64,000 nucleotides of DNA, taken from Pseudonocardia thermophila (lineage in GTDB: Bacteria; Actinomycetota; Actinomycetes; Mycobacteriales; Pseudonocardiaceae). A program made the position numbers and the translations under genes. Under the pieces are notes generated by a model. That model was not told the origin of the DNA. It did no database searches and saw only the letters and a program-made list of their open reading frames with translations. Location of the stretch: positions 186,001-250,000 of the forward strand of contig NZ_FRAP01000001.1 of the NCBI RefSeq assembly GCF_900142365.1, read 5' to 3'. Below, in pieces: positions 47,204 to 55,562 of the stretch (within the stretch, counting starts at the first letter, position 1; every line of letters begins with the position of its first letter).

Positions 47204-47868
47204 CATGCACATCGGGATCCTGGGAACGGGGACGCTGGCTGCGGCGCTCGCACACAGCTGGAGCCGCGCCGGGCACGACATCGCGATCGGCGGCCGGTCC
47301 TCGGCCGAGGCCGGGGCGCTCGCCGCGGAGGTCGCCGGGCGCGCCAGAGCCTCCGCGGGACGTCGGGCAGGACGAGGACGCGGTGCTGCTCGCCGTGGCG
47401 TGGACCGGTGTCGAGGAGGCGCTGCGCGCCGCGGGGCCCGGACGGCGCGCTGCGCGGTACGCCGCTGATCGATCCCGCCGAAGCCGTGGAGCACGGCGTC
47501 GGGATCGTCCTGGCGGAGACGTCAGCGGCGGAGCGGGTCGCCGAGCTCGCGACCGGGGCCCACGTGTGAAGGCGTTCCACCGGCCCCCGCCGAGGAGTGG
47601 ACGGAGCGGTGGGCGGAGGAGCGGGCAGCGCATCCAGCAGCGCAGCCGGCAGCACCGCCGCACGTCGAGCCGGCGATCGTCGCGATGTGCGGCGACGACC
47701 CGGCCGCGCTGCGCGTCGTCGGTGAACTGGTGCGGGACGCCGGCGGCGAGCCCGCGGTGCTGGGGCCGCTGAGCCGGCCCGGCAGCTGGAGGAGGCCGCG
47801 GGATCCGTCATCGGGCTGGCGTTCGCCGGGTTCGATCCGAGCGCCGCGGTTCTCGAGCGTGCGGTAAC
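47204..47868 (+). pseudogene. NAD(P)-binding F420-reductase-like protein, multiply frameshifted
   Basis: The ATG at 47204 opens MHIGILGTGTLAAALAHSWS, the Rossmann motif of NADPH:F420 reductase-like proteins. The continuation DEDAVLLAVAWTGVEEALRA, then TPLIDPAEAVEHGVGIVLAE, VKAFH, and IVAMCGDDPAALRVVGELVR, ending GLAFAGFDPSA, requires at least three frame changes. With the damaged HxlR gene it forms a decaying regulator-target pair. Confidence 0.75.
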
Positions 47869-47870
47869 CC

Positions 47871-48075
47871 CACGAGTCGCGCGCCTCGCCCGGCGAGAGT
47901 CCCGCGTCCTGCCCGGCGAGTCGCGCGATCGGCCGCCGCCGTGCCGCTTCCGCGCTCCACGTGCGGGCTCGACGAGGTGCGCGACTCGCCGGACGCGGTG
48001 CACGACTCGCCCACCGAAACGCGCGACTCGCGGGACGGAGCGCGCGACTCGCCGGGCGAGGAGCGGGACTCGCGC
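47871..48075. repeat. GACTCGC short-repeat cluster 1
   Basis: GACTCGC recurs at 47983, 48004, 48025, 48047 and 48067, a 20-22 bp period, usually preceded by GCGC or GCAC. Two inverted copies (CGAGTCGC at 47873 and 47918) lie before them. It fills the gap between convergent gene ends and is not coding. Confidence 0.75.
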
Positions 48076-48096
48076 CCCGGCGACCTGCCCGGCCGC

Positions 48097-48945
48097 CTAC
48101 CCCTTCAGGCCCAGCGCCGCGGCCAGCTCCCGCAGCGCGGGCAGGTAATCGGCCTTGTCATCGACCAGGACCTGGGCGCACACGTGGTCGGCCCCGGCGT
48201 CGAGGTGCGCGGTCAGGCCGGCGGCCGCCGCCGCGGCGTCGCCGTGCGCGACCAGCGCGTCGACCAGGGCGTCGCTGCCGTCGTTCGCGATGTCGGAGTC
48301 GCTCCAGCCGAGCCGCTTGAGGTTCGACACGTAGTTGCGCAGCCGCAGGTACGGCGTCGCCACGCGGCTGCGGCCGATGGCCCGCGCCGTGGCGACGTCG
48401 GTCTCGATCACGACCTTGTGCTCCGGGGCGAGCACCACCCGGCCCCCGACCTGCTCGTGGGCCGCCCGCGTGTACTCAGCGGGCACCAGGTAGGGATGGA
48501 CGACGCCGGTGCGCTCGGCGGCCAGCGCCAGCACCTTGGGCCCGAGCGCGGCGAGGGCGAGGTGCTCCTTCGGCACCCCCTCGGCGTCGAGCGTGTCGAG
48601 GTACTGGACGATCGTCTGGTACGGACTGCGGTACTCCTTGATCGCCTCGGGATGCCCGATGCCGACGCCGAGCACGAAGCGGCCCGGGTGGCGCTCCTCG
48701 ATCCGGTGGTACGAGGCGGCCAGCTCGTGCGGGTCCGCCGTCCACATGTTGACGATGCCGGTGGCGACGACCAGGTGGTCGGTCGCCGCGATCAGCGACT
48801 CGGCGAGCTCGAGGTCCGCGGGCGGGGAGCCGCCGATCCAGAGCGCGCCGAAGCCGGCGCGCTCGGTCTCCTGCGCGATCTCCGGGGTGAGATCCACGCG
48901 GCCGTGCCAGATTCCGTAGCGACCGAGGTCGGGGGTGGTTGCCAT
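48097..48945 (-). CDS. LLM-class F420-dependent oxidoreductase
   Basis: The 282-aa luciferase-like barrel protein has ETERAGFGALWIGGSPPADL, VATGIVNMWTADPHELAASY and GRFVLGVGIGHPEAIKEYRS, typical of the actinobacterial F420-dependent LLM subfamily. The substrate is unknown. The start MATTPDLGRYG is chosen because upstream codons of the open frame are not conserved in type. Confidence 0.85.
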   Translation of the reverse strand: MATTPDLGRYGIWHGRVDLTPEIAQETERAGFGALWIGGSPPADLELAESLIAATDHLVVATGIVNMWTADPHELAASYHRIEERHPGRFVLGVGIGHPEAIKEYRSPYQTIVQYLDTLDAEGVPKEHLALAALGPKVLALAAERTGVVHPYLVPAEYTRAAHEQVGGRVVLAPEHKVVIETDVATARAIGRSRVATPYLRLRNYVSNLKRLGWSDSDIANDGSDALVDALVAHGDAAAAAAGLTAHLDAGADHVCAQVLVDDKADYLPALRELAAALGLKG

Positions 48946-49009
48946 GCCCCGATCAAGTGCGCGAGCGGGCCGTCCCATTCCCGTCGGTGCCCGGTCGTAC
49001 GGTGCAGGC

Positions 49010-50530
49010 GTGCGATCACCCGACGGTCAGGTGTGCGTGCCGGCCGATCCCGCCCTGCCGCGACAGGCTCCGCCCGGCACCGAGGCGGTCGTGGTCGGTG
49101 GCGGCATCGCCGGGATCAGCGCGGCCGTCGTGCTGGCGGAGCGCGGGGTCCGGGTCACGCTGCTGGAGGCCGCGCCCACCCTCGGCGGCCGGCTCGGTGC
49201 GTGGCCGCACCAGCTCTCCGACGGCAGCACGCAGGTGGTCGAGCACGGCTTCCACGCGTTCTTCCGCCACTACTACACCTGGCGGGCGATCCTGCGCCGG
49301 ATCGACCCGCAGCTGCGCTTCCTGGCGCCGGCGGGCAGCTACCCGGTGATCTCCCGCGAGTGGCCGGCCGAGGACCTCGACGGTCTGCCGGCCCGAGCCC
49401 CGTGGAACCTGATCACGCTGTTCACGCGCTCCCCCAGCCTCGGCCTGCGCGACCTGCTCGGCTCCCGCCAACGGCTCGCCACCGAGCTCCTGGCGTACGC
49501 ACCGGGTCGCACCGCGGCGGCGTTCGACCACATCCCGGCCGCGGCGTTCCTGCAGCGGCTGCGGCTGTCCGACCGCGCTGTCGCGATGCTGTTCGAGGCG
49601 TTCGCGCGGTCGTTCTTCGCCGATCCCGCGGCGCTGTCGGCGGCCGAGCTGATCGCGATGTTCCACTACTACTTCGTCGCGAACCCGCAGGGCATCGGGT
49701 TCGACGTGCCGATCACCGACCACGCCTCCGCGATCTGGGAGCCGCTGTCCGCCCACCTGCGCGAGCACGGCGCCGAGATCGTCACCGCCGCGCCCGTCAC
49801 GGAGATCGCCCCGGCCGATGGGCACCGCTGGAGCGTGCGGACCGCCGGCGCCGAGCTGCGCACCCGCCACCTCGTGCTGGCCGTCGACCCGGGCGCGCTG
49901 AAGACGCTGATCGCCGCCTCCCCCGGACTCACCGAGCAGGCCCCGGTGCTCGCCCGCAAGGTCGCCGCGCTCCAGCTGGCGGCGCCGTTCGCGGTGACCA
50001 GGCTGTGGCTCGATCGCGACGTCGCGCCGCACCGGGCCGCGTTCTCCGCGGTGAGCCGCGAACCCACGCTCGACTCGGTCGCCGTGTACTCGCGGCTGGA
50101 GCGCCCGAGCATCGACTGGGCCGCCCGCACCGGCGGCGCGGTCGTCGAGCTGCACTCGTACGCCACGCGGGCGCCGGACGCGGCCACCGCGACCGCCCGA
50201 ATGCGGGCCGAGCTGGCGGCGCTGTGGCCGGAGACGGCGGACGCGGAGATCCTCGACGTCCACGAGCTGTACGCCGCTACCGCACCCGCGTTCCCACCGG
50301 GCGGCGCCGCCGACCGGCTCGGCGTCACCGGCGCCGCGCGGGGCGTCCGCCTCGCCGGGGACCACGTCGCCACCCCGTGGCTCACCGGCCTCATGGAGCG
50401 CTCCGCCGCCACCGGGGTGCTCGCGGCCAACGACGTCCTCGCCGAGGTGGGCGCGGGCCCGGAAGAGCTGCGGTGCGGGCCGCAGCACGGCCTGCTGTGG
50501 CGGCTGCCTCCGTATCGGTGGCGGCCATGA
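49010..50530 (+). CDS. CrtU-like FAD-dependent oxidoreductase
   Basis: The 506-aa flavoprotein has the dinucleotide motif VVVGGGIAGISAAVVLAERG and the GGRLGAW loop. The body resembles carotenoid 7,8-desaturase/isorenieratene-synthase (CrtU) proteins: VEHGFHAFFRHYYTWRAILR, AIAMFHYYF-like LIAMFHYYFVANPQGIGFD, and a C-terminal FAD segment GVRLAGDHVATPW. No other carotenoid gene is nearby, so its substrate may be different. GTG start. Its stop overlaps the next ATG (ATGA). Confidence 0.75.
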   Translation: MRSPDGQVCVPADPALPRQAPPGTEAVVVGGGIAGISAAVVLAERGVRVTLLEAAPTLGGRLGAWPHQLSDGSTQVVEHGFHAFFRHYYTWRAILRRIDPQLRFLAPAGSYPVISREWPAEDLDGLPARAPWNLITLFTRSPSLGLRDLLGSRQRLATELLAYAPGRTAAAFDHIPAAAFLQRLRLSDRAVAMLFEAFARSFFADPAALSAAELIAMFHYYFVANPQGIGFDVPITDHASAIWEPLSAHLREHGAEIVTAAPVTEIAPADGHRWSVRTAGAELRTRHLVLAVDPGALKTLIAASPGLTEQAPVLARKVAALQLAAPFAVTRLWLDRDVAPHRAAFSAVSREPTLDSVAVYSRLERPSIDWAARTGGAVVELHSYATRAPDAATATARMRAELAALWPETADAEILDVHELYAATAPAFPPGGAADRLGVTGAARGVRLAGDHVATPWLTGLMERSAATGVLAANDVLAEVGAGPEELRCGPQHGLLWRLPPYRWRP

Positions 50531-52107
50531 GGGTGGCGCTCGACCCTGGTCCGCGCGGCGAGCGCATGCGGCTGCGCCGCCTCGCCGAGGACGGCACCCC
50601 GATCGGCCCACCGGAGACGGTGACCGCCGCCGAGGTCCGCGCGCTGGAGCGCGGGTGCTCCCCGCGGTGGGTGCTCGCCCGCCAGCACCGCTATCGGCGG
50701 CTGCTCGCCGCCGGGATCACCCTGGGCCGCAACCACGACGTCGAGCTCGTCGAGGGCATCCTGGTCGCTGCGGACGGCAGGTTCGGCGAACCGCACGGGC
50801 TGGCCGCGGCGGCGGCCCGGCTGACCGGCCGGGAGCCGCCACCCGATCCGCCGGCTCCTGCACACGACGGCGACGGTCTGTTCGACACCGGCCCAGCCGA
50901 TGAGCTGGCCGACATCGTCGCCGTCCACGCCGCCCAGCAGCGCACGCTCGCCAGGGGCCCGGCCGGGCTGCGGCTGCTCGCGGCGGCGGAGTCGGCCGGC
51001 GCGCTCGTCGCCGGGGAGATGCACGCGCACGGGCTGCCGTGGCGGGCCGACGTGCACGACGCCCTGCTCACCGAGGCGCTCGGCCCGCGGCCGGTGCACG
51101 GCGGTCGCCCGCCGAAGCTGGCGGCGCTGGCCGAGCAGGTGCGCGAGGCGTTCGGGCGACCGGTGAACCCGGACTCCCCCGCCGAGCTGATCCGCGCATT
51201 CGCCCGGGCCGGCCATGAGCTGGGCACGACCCGCTCGTGGGAGCTGCGCCGGATCGACCATCCTGCGGTGGCGCCGCTGCTGGCGTACAAGGAGCTCGCC
51301 CGGCTGCACTCGGCGCACGGTTGGTCGTGGCTGCGCACGTGGGTGCGGGACGGGCGGTTCCGGCCGGAGTTCGTCGTCGGCGGTGTGGTGACCGGACGCT
51401 GGGCCACCCGCGGCGGTGGCGCGCTGCAGATCCCGAAGGCGGTGCGCGCGGCGGTCCGGGCGGACCCGGGCTGGAAGCTGGTCGTCGCCGACGCCGCGCA
51501 GCTCGAGCCGCGCGTGCTCGCGGCGCTATCCGGTGATCACCGGCTGGCCCCCGGCACCGACGATCTCTACTCAGCACTGGCCGATCGCGAGTTCGGCGGC
51601 GATCGCTCCAAGGCCAAACTCGCACTGCTCTCCGCGATGTACGGCGGCACGGCCGGCGAGGCGGGCGAGCTGGTCGCGCGGCTGCGGCAACGGTTCCCCG
51701 CCGCCATGGCCTACGTGGACGGGGCGGCGCGGGACGGCGAGGCCGGGCGGTTGGTCCGCTCCCACCTCGGCCGCACCTGCCCGCCCGCCGGGCCGCTCAC
51801 CACGGCCGCGGCGGCGCGAGCGCGGGGCCGGTTCACCCGCAACTTCGTCGTGCAGGCCACGGCGGCGGAGTGGGCGCTGGTGATGCTGGCCGAGCTGCGG
51901 GCGGCGCTGCGCAGCGCCGGGAGCCCCGCACAACTGGTGTTCTTCCAGCACGACGAGGTGATGCTGCACGTCCCCGAGGAGGCGGCCGGCGAGGTCGTCG
52001 ACGCGGTCCACGCCGCGGCCGCGACCGCGGGCCGCCGGCTCTTCGGCGACACGCCCGTCCGTTTCCCGCTCACCCCTCGGGTGGTCGACGGCTACGACGA
52101 GCGCTGA
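50527..52107 (+). CDS. family-A DNA polymerase-like protein
   Basis: The 526-aa protein contains the polymerase domain of the PolA family without a recognisable 5'-nuclease; the N-terminal about 150 residues may be a degenerate exonuclease fold. Motif A is VVADAAQLEPRVLAALSGD, the O-helix is RSKAKLALLSAMYGG (Arg, Lys and Tyr in place), and motif C is FFQHDEVMLHV. Similar proteins, annotated as bifunctional 3'-5' exonuclease/DNA polymerase, are widespread in actinobacteria. It overlaps the CrtU-like gene by four bases, although a functional link is not obvious. Confidence 0.85.
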   Translation: MRVALDPGPRGERMRLRRLAEDGTPIGPPETVTAAEVRALERGCSPRWVLARQHRYRRLLAAGITLGRNHDVELVEGILVAADGRFGEPHGLAAAAARLTGREPPPDPPAPAHDGDGLFDTGPADELADIVAVHAAQQRTLARGPAGLRLLAAAESAGALVAGEMHAHGLPWRADVHDALLTEALGPRPVHGGRPPKLAALAEQVREAFGRPVNPDSPAELIRAFARAGHELGTTRSWELRRIDHPAVAPLLAYKELARLHSAHGWSWLRTWVRDGRFRPEFVVGGVVTGRWATRGGGALQIPKAVRAAVRADPGWKLVVADAAQLEPRVLAALSGDHRLAPGTDDLYSALADREFGGDRSKAKLALLSAMYGGTAGEAGELVARLRQRFPAAMAYVDGAARDGEAGRLVRSHLGRTCPPAGPLTTAAAARARGRFTRNFVVQATAAEWALVMLAELRAALRSAGSPAQLVFFQHDEVMLHVPEEAAGEVVDAVHAAAATAGRRLFGDTPVRFPLTPRVVDGYDER

Positions 52108-52328
52108 CCCGCGCAGTCGGCGACCCCGGTCGGGTCACGGATCACGAGACCGTCACGAATTGCATCCCTGCAATTCTGCTGGACGGGCGGGGCGCCCCGA
52201 GGTTGTCACACGATCGAGTGGCAACTCTCGGTCATTGATGCGAAACTGTGGGTAATAGCGATGCACTGTCCACAGACGCATCCGCGCCGACCGCAGCCGA
52301 GGACCCAGGCCGCGGGGAGGAAGGGGTC

Positions 52329-52538
52329 ATGACCGGTACGGACCGACCGGACGACGCCACGACCGCCGCGTACACCGACCGCGAGCGCGCGATCGTCGCC
52401 GCGCTCACCCGGCTGTCCGTGCGCGGCCCAGACCCCGACGAGCGCGCCCGCGCCAAGGACCGCCTGATGCTCCGCCTCGCCGCCGAGTTCCCCGCGACCA
52501 CCGCGGCGCCGAGCAGCGGCGCTGCCATCGCTTCCTGA
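52329..52538 (+). CDS. small hypothetical protein
   Basis: The 69-aa product runs MTGTDRPDDATTAAYTDRER and AIVAALTRLSVRGPDPDERA, followed by RAKDRLMLRLAAEF. This helical pattern recalls the N-terminal part of some actinobacterial anti-sigma or DUF5667 proteins, but that is a weak impression. GGAGGAAGG precedes the ATG. The 220 bp upstream contain an A+T-richer promoter-like stretch and no gene. Confidence 0.5.
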   Translation: MTGTDRPDDATTAAYTDRERAIVAALTRLSVRGPDPDERARAKDRLMLRLAAEFPATTAAPSSGAAIAS

Positions 52539-52601
52539 ACGTTGCACTCGCCGGCGCCCGGGCCGGCCGCCCGTTCTCCGGACCCGCCGCGCCTGGCGCG
52601 T

Positions 52602-52678
52602 GACTCGCGGTCCTGCCTGCACGACTCGCGCGCACGACTCGCTGGACCGAACGCGGAACTCGCCGGCCGAGACTCGCT
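52602..52678. repeat. GACTCGC short-repeat cluster 2
   Basis: GACTCGC occurs at 52602, 52623, 52636 and 52671, with a variant AACTCGC at 52657, in steps of about 13, 14 or 21 bp. It again lies between convergent gene ends, like the cluster at 47871. Confidence 0.7.
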
Positions 52679-52731
52679 GACCGGCACGGCCGGGGAGCGC
52701 ACGCTGCCGGAACAGCCGCCGCCAGAACACA

Positions 52732-52778
52732 ACGAACGGTCCTTTCGTCCACTCGGGGTGGACGAAAGGGCCGTTCGT
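52732..52778. repeat. dispersed hairpin repeat, copy 3
   Basis: The stem ACGAACGGTCCTTTCGTCCA pairs with TGGACGAAAGGGCCGTTCGT (one G-T wobble) around CTCGGGG. It ends four bases beyond the tetR stop codon, a terminator position. The loop and stem are nearly those of the copy at 34731. Confidence 0.8.
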
Positions 52779-52782
52779 GGCC

Positions 52783-53373
52783 TCATGGCCGTCCTCTGGG
52801 GTTCAGCCCGGCTCGCCCCGCCAACCCGGGCTGCGCGGCCAGCACCGGCCCCACCACCGCCCGCAGCATCGGGCCCACCTCCGTTTCGCCGCGCACCAGC
52901 GCCGTGAACAGCACCCCGTCGAAGGCCGCCAGGACCTGTCGCGCCGACCGTTCCGGCTCCGTCGCCCCCAGCGCGGCGAGCCCGGCCGCGGCCATCTGCG
53001 CGACGGCTGCGGCACCCCGGCCGAGCAGCTCCCGCAGCTCGGCATCGTGCATGGCCGCGACGCTGAGCTCGTAGCGCGCCTGGGTGAGGGCCCGCTTCGG
53101 CCCGGCCATCACCTCCCCCGCCGCGACCACGAGATCGAGGAATCCCGCGACGTCCGTCGGCACCCGCGGCGGCGCCCCGAACTGCCGGTCGATCTCGACG
53201 AGCCGGTCGATGCAGCCGGCGACCAGCGCCTGGCGTGTGCGGAAGTAGTACGACGTGCTGCCGGTCGGGATACCGGCCGCGTGGTCGACCGCGCGGTGGG
53301 TCAGGCCGCGCATGCCGTCGGACGCGAGCACCGACAGCGCCGCGTCGAGGATCTCGGTGCGCCGATCGAGCAT
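52783..53373 (-). CDS. TetR-family repressor
   Basis: The 196-aa regulator has a TetR helix-turn-helix: ILDAALSVLASDGMRGLTHR, AVDHAAGIPTGSTSYYFRTR. The helical ligand domain is Ala-rich and unspecific. It diverges from the FAD monooxygenase gene at 53440, and two identical-type palindromes lie in the 66-bp gap. The monooxygenase substrate is likely its inducer. Confidence 0.92.
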   Translation of the reverse strand: MLDRRTEILDAALSVLASDGMRGLTHRAVDHAAGIPTGSTSYYFRTRQALVAGCIDRLVEIDRQFGAPPRVPTDVAGFLDLVVAAGEVMAGPKRALTQARYELSVAAMHDAELRELLGRGAAAVAQMAAAGLAALGATEPERSARQVLAAFDGVLFTALVRGETEVGPMLRAVVGPVLAAQPGLAGRAGLNPRGRP

Positions 53374-53381
53374 CCCTCACC

Positions 53382-53432
53382 CCTCTACATCCGTAGAGGA
53401 GGCATGCTAGCCTTCCTCTACACCTGTAGAGG
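53382..53432. promoter_or_regulatory. duplicated TetR operators
   Basis: CCTCTACATCCGTAGAGG (53382-53399) and CCTCTACACCTGTAGAGG (53415-53432) are palindromes with identical CCTCTACA/GTAGAGG arms, 33 bp apart (about three helical turns). One lies before each divergent gene, so TetR dimers can bind the same DNA face. Confidence 0.85.
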
Positions 53433-53439
53433 AGCTGAC

Positions 53440-54564
53440 ATGGACATCACGATCGTCGGCGCCGGACCGGGCGGGCTCGCCGCCGCCGTCGCCGCCCACC
53501 GCAGCGGCCACACCGTCACCGTCCTGGAGCGCGCGCCCGAGCTGCGCGAGACCGGCGCCGGGATCGGGCTCATGCCCAACGCGGTCCTCGCTCTCGACCG
53601 GCTCGGCCTCGGCGCCGCCGTGCGCGCGCAGGCCACCCCACCGCACGCCGACTCCGGCGCCGGCATCCGCGACCGCTGGGGCCGCGCCCTCCTGGCCACC
53701 GACCAGACCCGGGTCGTCGTCCGCACCGGCGCCCCGTACGCGGTCGTGCCGCGCACCTGGCTGCACCGCCTGCTGCAGTCCGCTCTCCCCGCCGGCGTGA
53801 TCCGCACCGGCATCCCCGTCGAGGACGCCACCCGGCTCGACGCGGATGTCGTGATCGCCGCCGACGGCGCCCGCAGCGCCACGCGGAGTCGGCTGTTCCC
53901 CGACCACCCGGGCCTCGTCGGGTCCGGCGAGCTCGCCGCCCGCGCCATCGCCCCCTACGTGCCGGCGGACGCGCTGTTCGGCGAGTTCCTCGATCACCGC
54001 ACCGGCGAGCGCACCGGGGCGCTGGAGATGGCCGACGGCCGCGTCTACTGGTACGCGACCTGGCGCGAGCCGATCGTCGGACCCGCACCCACCGAGCCGG
54101 GAGAACGCCTGAGCTGGCTGGCCGAGCGGCGCGCCGACTGGCACCCCGCCCTCGTCGAGATGATCAAGGCGACCCCGGCCGACGGCGTGCACATCACCGA
54201 GACGGCGCAGCTCGCCACGCCGCTCCCGGCGTTCCACAAGGGCCGGATCGCACTGCTCGGCGACGCCGCCCACGCCATGACCCCGGACCTCGGGCAGGGC
54301 GGCTGCCAGGCGTTCGAGGACGCGGCGATCCTCCAGTCCGTTCTCGCCGACGCCACCGCCGCGACCGCCGAGGCCGCGCTGGCCCGCTACAGCCGGTTGC
54401 GGGTCCCGCGGGTCACCGAGATCCTCGGCGCCGCCCGCTCGGCCCACCGCGTGCTCGGCCTGCGCGGCGTGCGCGGGCGCGTCCGCGACATGCTGCTGCG
54501 GGCGGTCCCGCGGTCGGCCGCGACTCGCACGCTGGCCCGGCAGCTGCGGTTCGATCCGGTCTGA
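53440..54564 (+). CDS. FAD-dependent aromatic-type monooxygenase
   Basis: The 374-aa group A flavin monooxygenase has the FAD motif ITIVGAGPGGLAAAVAAHRS, the DG motif VVIAADGARSATRS and the GD motif GRIALLGDAAHAMTPDLGQG. The family hydroxylates aromatic or antibiotic-like compounds with NAD(P)H. It is under probable TetR control. It converges with the lipase gene, with six bases between the stops. Confidence 0.9.
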   Translation: MDITIVGAGPGGLAAAVAAHRSGHTVTVLERAPELRETGAGIGLMPNAVLALDRLGLGAAVRAQATPPHADSGAGIRDRWGRALLATDQTRVVVRTGAPYAVVPRTWLHRLLQSALPAGVIRTGIPVEDATRLDADVVIAADGARSATRSRLFPDHPGLVGSGELAARAIAPYVPADALFGEFLDHRTGERTGALEMADGRVYWYATWREPIVGPAPTEPGERLSWLAERRADWHPALVEMIKATPADGVHITETAQLATPLPAFHKGRIALLGDAAHAMTPDLGQGGCQAFEDAAILQSVLADATAATAEAALARYSRLRVPRVTEILGAARSAHRVLGLRGVRGRVRDMLLRAVPRSAATRTLARQLRFDPV

Positions 54565-54570
54565 GAGCCG

Positions 54571-55449
54571 TCAGGCGCCGAGGGCCGCGAGCGCAGCCTC
54601 CGCCATACCCTTGGTGCCCAGGTCGTTGGGGTGGAACGGCGCGGCGGCCGCGGTCGGCACCAGGCCCTCGATCCACTTCACGCCGGGCTCCTGGCACGCG
54701 TCGTGGCCGATCGACGGCGTGTACGTGTCGACGAAGATCACGCCCGCCTTGTGGGCCTGTTCCTCGATCATCGCGTTGAGCCGCTTCTCGGTCTCCCGCA
54801 GGTACGCCACGTCGCCCGGGCTGAACGGCACGATCGGGAAGCAGCCGGGGCCCTTGTCGGGCAGGATCGCCGGGTAACCGAGGATCGCGATCGTGGCCGA
54901 GGGCGCGCGCTCGGCGATACCGCGCAGCGTCGCGGCGATCTTCGGGGCGGCCTTCTTGATCCGCTCGGCGAGCTGGTCCTTGCCGCCCGCGGTGTAGTAG
55001 TCCTTGCAGGCGCTGCCGTGCGGGTCCAGCGGTGAGCGGACCACGCACTCCTCGATGATCCCGGCGAAGCCGACGTCGTTGCCGCCGATCGTGAGGGTCA
55101 CCAGCGACACGTCGGGGCCGAGCGCGTCGAACTGCGGCGGGTTCGCCCCGTCCGCGACCTGCTGAGGGGACGTCATGTTCTCGGTGGTCGCGCCCGAGCA
55201 GCTCACGTCCCGGTACTTGGCCTTGCCCAACTGCTTCGCCACGTGCGACGGGTAGTTGCTGTCCGAGCGGAAGCAGCCGAAGGGCACCCCGTGCTGCACC
55301 GGCACCAGCGGCGCGGCGGTGAAGGAGTCACCGAGCGCGACGTAGCGGCCGTTCGCGGCGGCAGCCGGGGTGGCGGTGAGCACGATCGTGGCGGCGGCCG
55401 CCGCCACGACGGACATGGTTGCGACAACCGAGCGACGCAGGTGGATCAC
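54571..55449 (-). CDS. secreted SGNH-family lipase/esterase
   Basis: The 292-aa protein has a signal peptide (about 1-32, ending in ATPAAAA) and the SGNH blocks: GDSFTAAP (catalytic Ser), GGNDVGF, and C-terminal FHPNDLGTKGM (Asp-x-x-His type end). Several Cys probably form disulfides outside the cell. It resembles Streptomyces SGNH lipases. Confidence 0.9.
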   Translation of the reverse strand: MIHLRRSVVATMSVVAAAAATIVLTATPAAAANGRYVALGDSFTAAPLVPVQHGVPFGCFRSDSNYPSHVAKQLGKAKYRDVSCSGATTENMTSPQQVADGANPPQFDALGPDVSLVTLTIGGNDVGFAGIIEECVVRSPLDPHGSACKDYYTAGGKDQLAERIKKAAPKIAATLRGIAERAPSATIAILGYPAILPDKGPGCFPIVPFSPGDVAYLRETEKRLNAMIEEQAHKAGVIFVDTYTPSIGHDACQEPGVKWIEGLVPTAAAAPFHPNDLGTKGMAEAALAALGA

Positions 55450-55562
55450 GCCCGCTCAAACGACGCCTCCCCGTCTGCGGATATCACCCGAGCGGAGGAT
55501 GTTCGCCGCCCCGGAACGCACCCCTGGTGCGGGCGGGGCGGCGCTCCTACCGTCCGGGAACC

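Noticed and set aside
49010..50530. Carotenoid biosynthesis cluster
   Set aside because: No crtE, crtB, crtI or crtY homologue is within the window; a single CrtU-like gene is not enough.
47941..52107. 1388-codon plus-strand frame suggesting a fusion protein
   Set aside because: The part before 50527 is a shadow of the LLM and CrtU-like genes in other frames; the polymerase starts at 50527 with an ATGA overlap.
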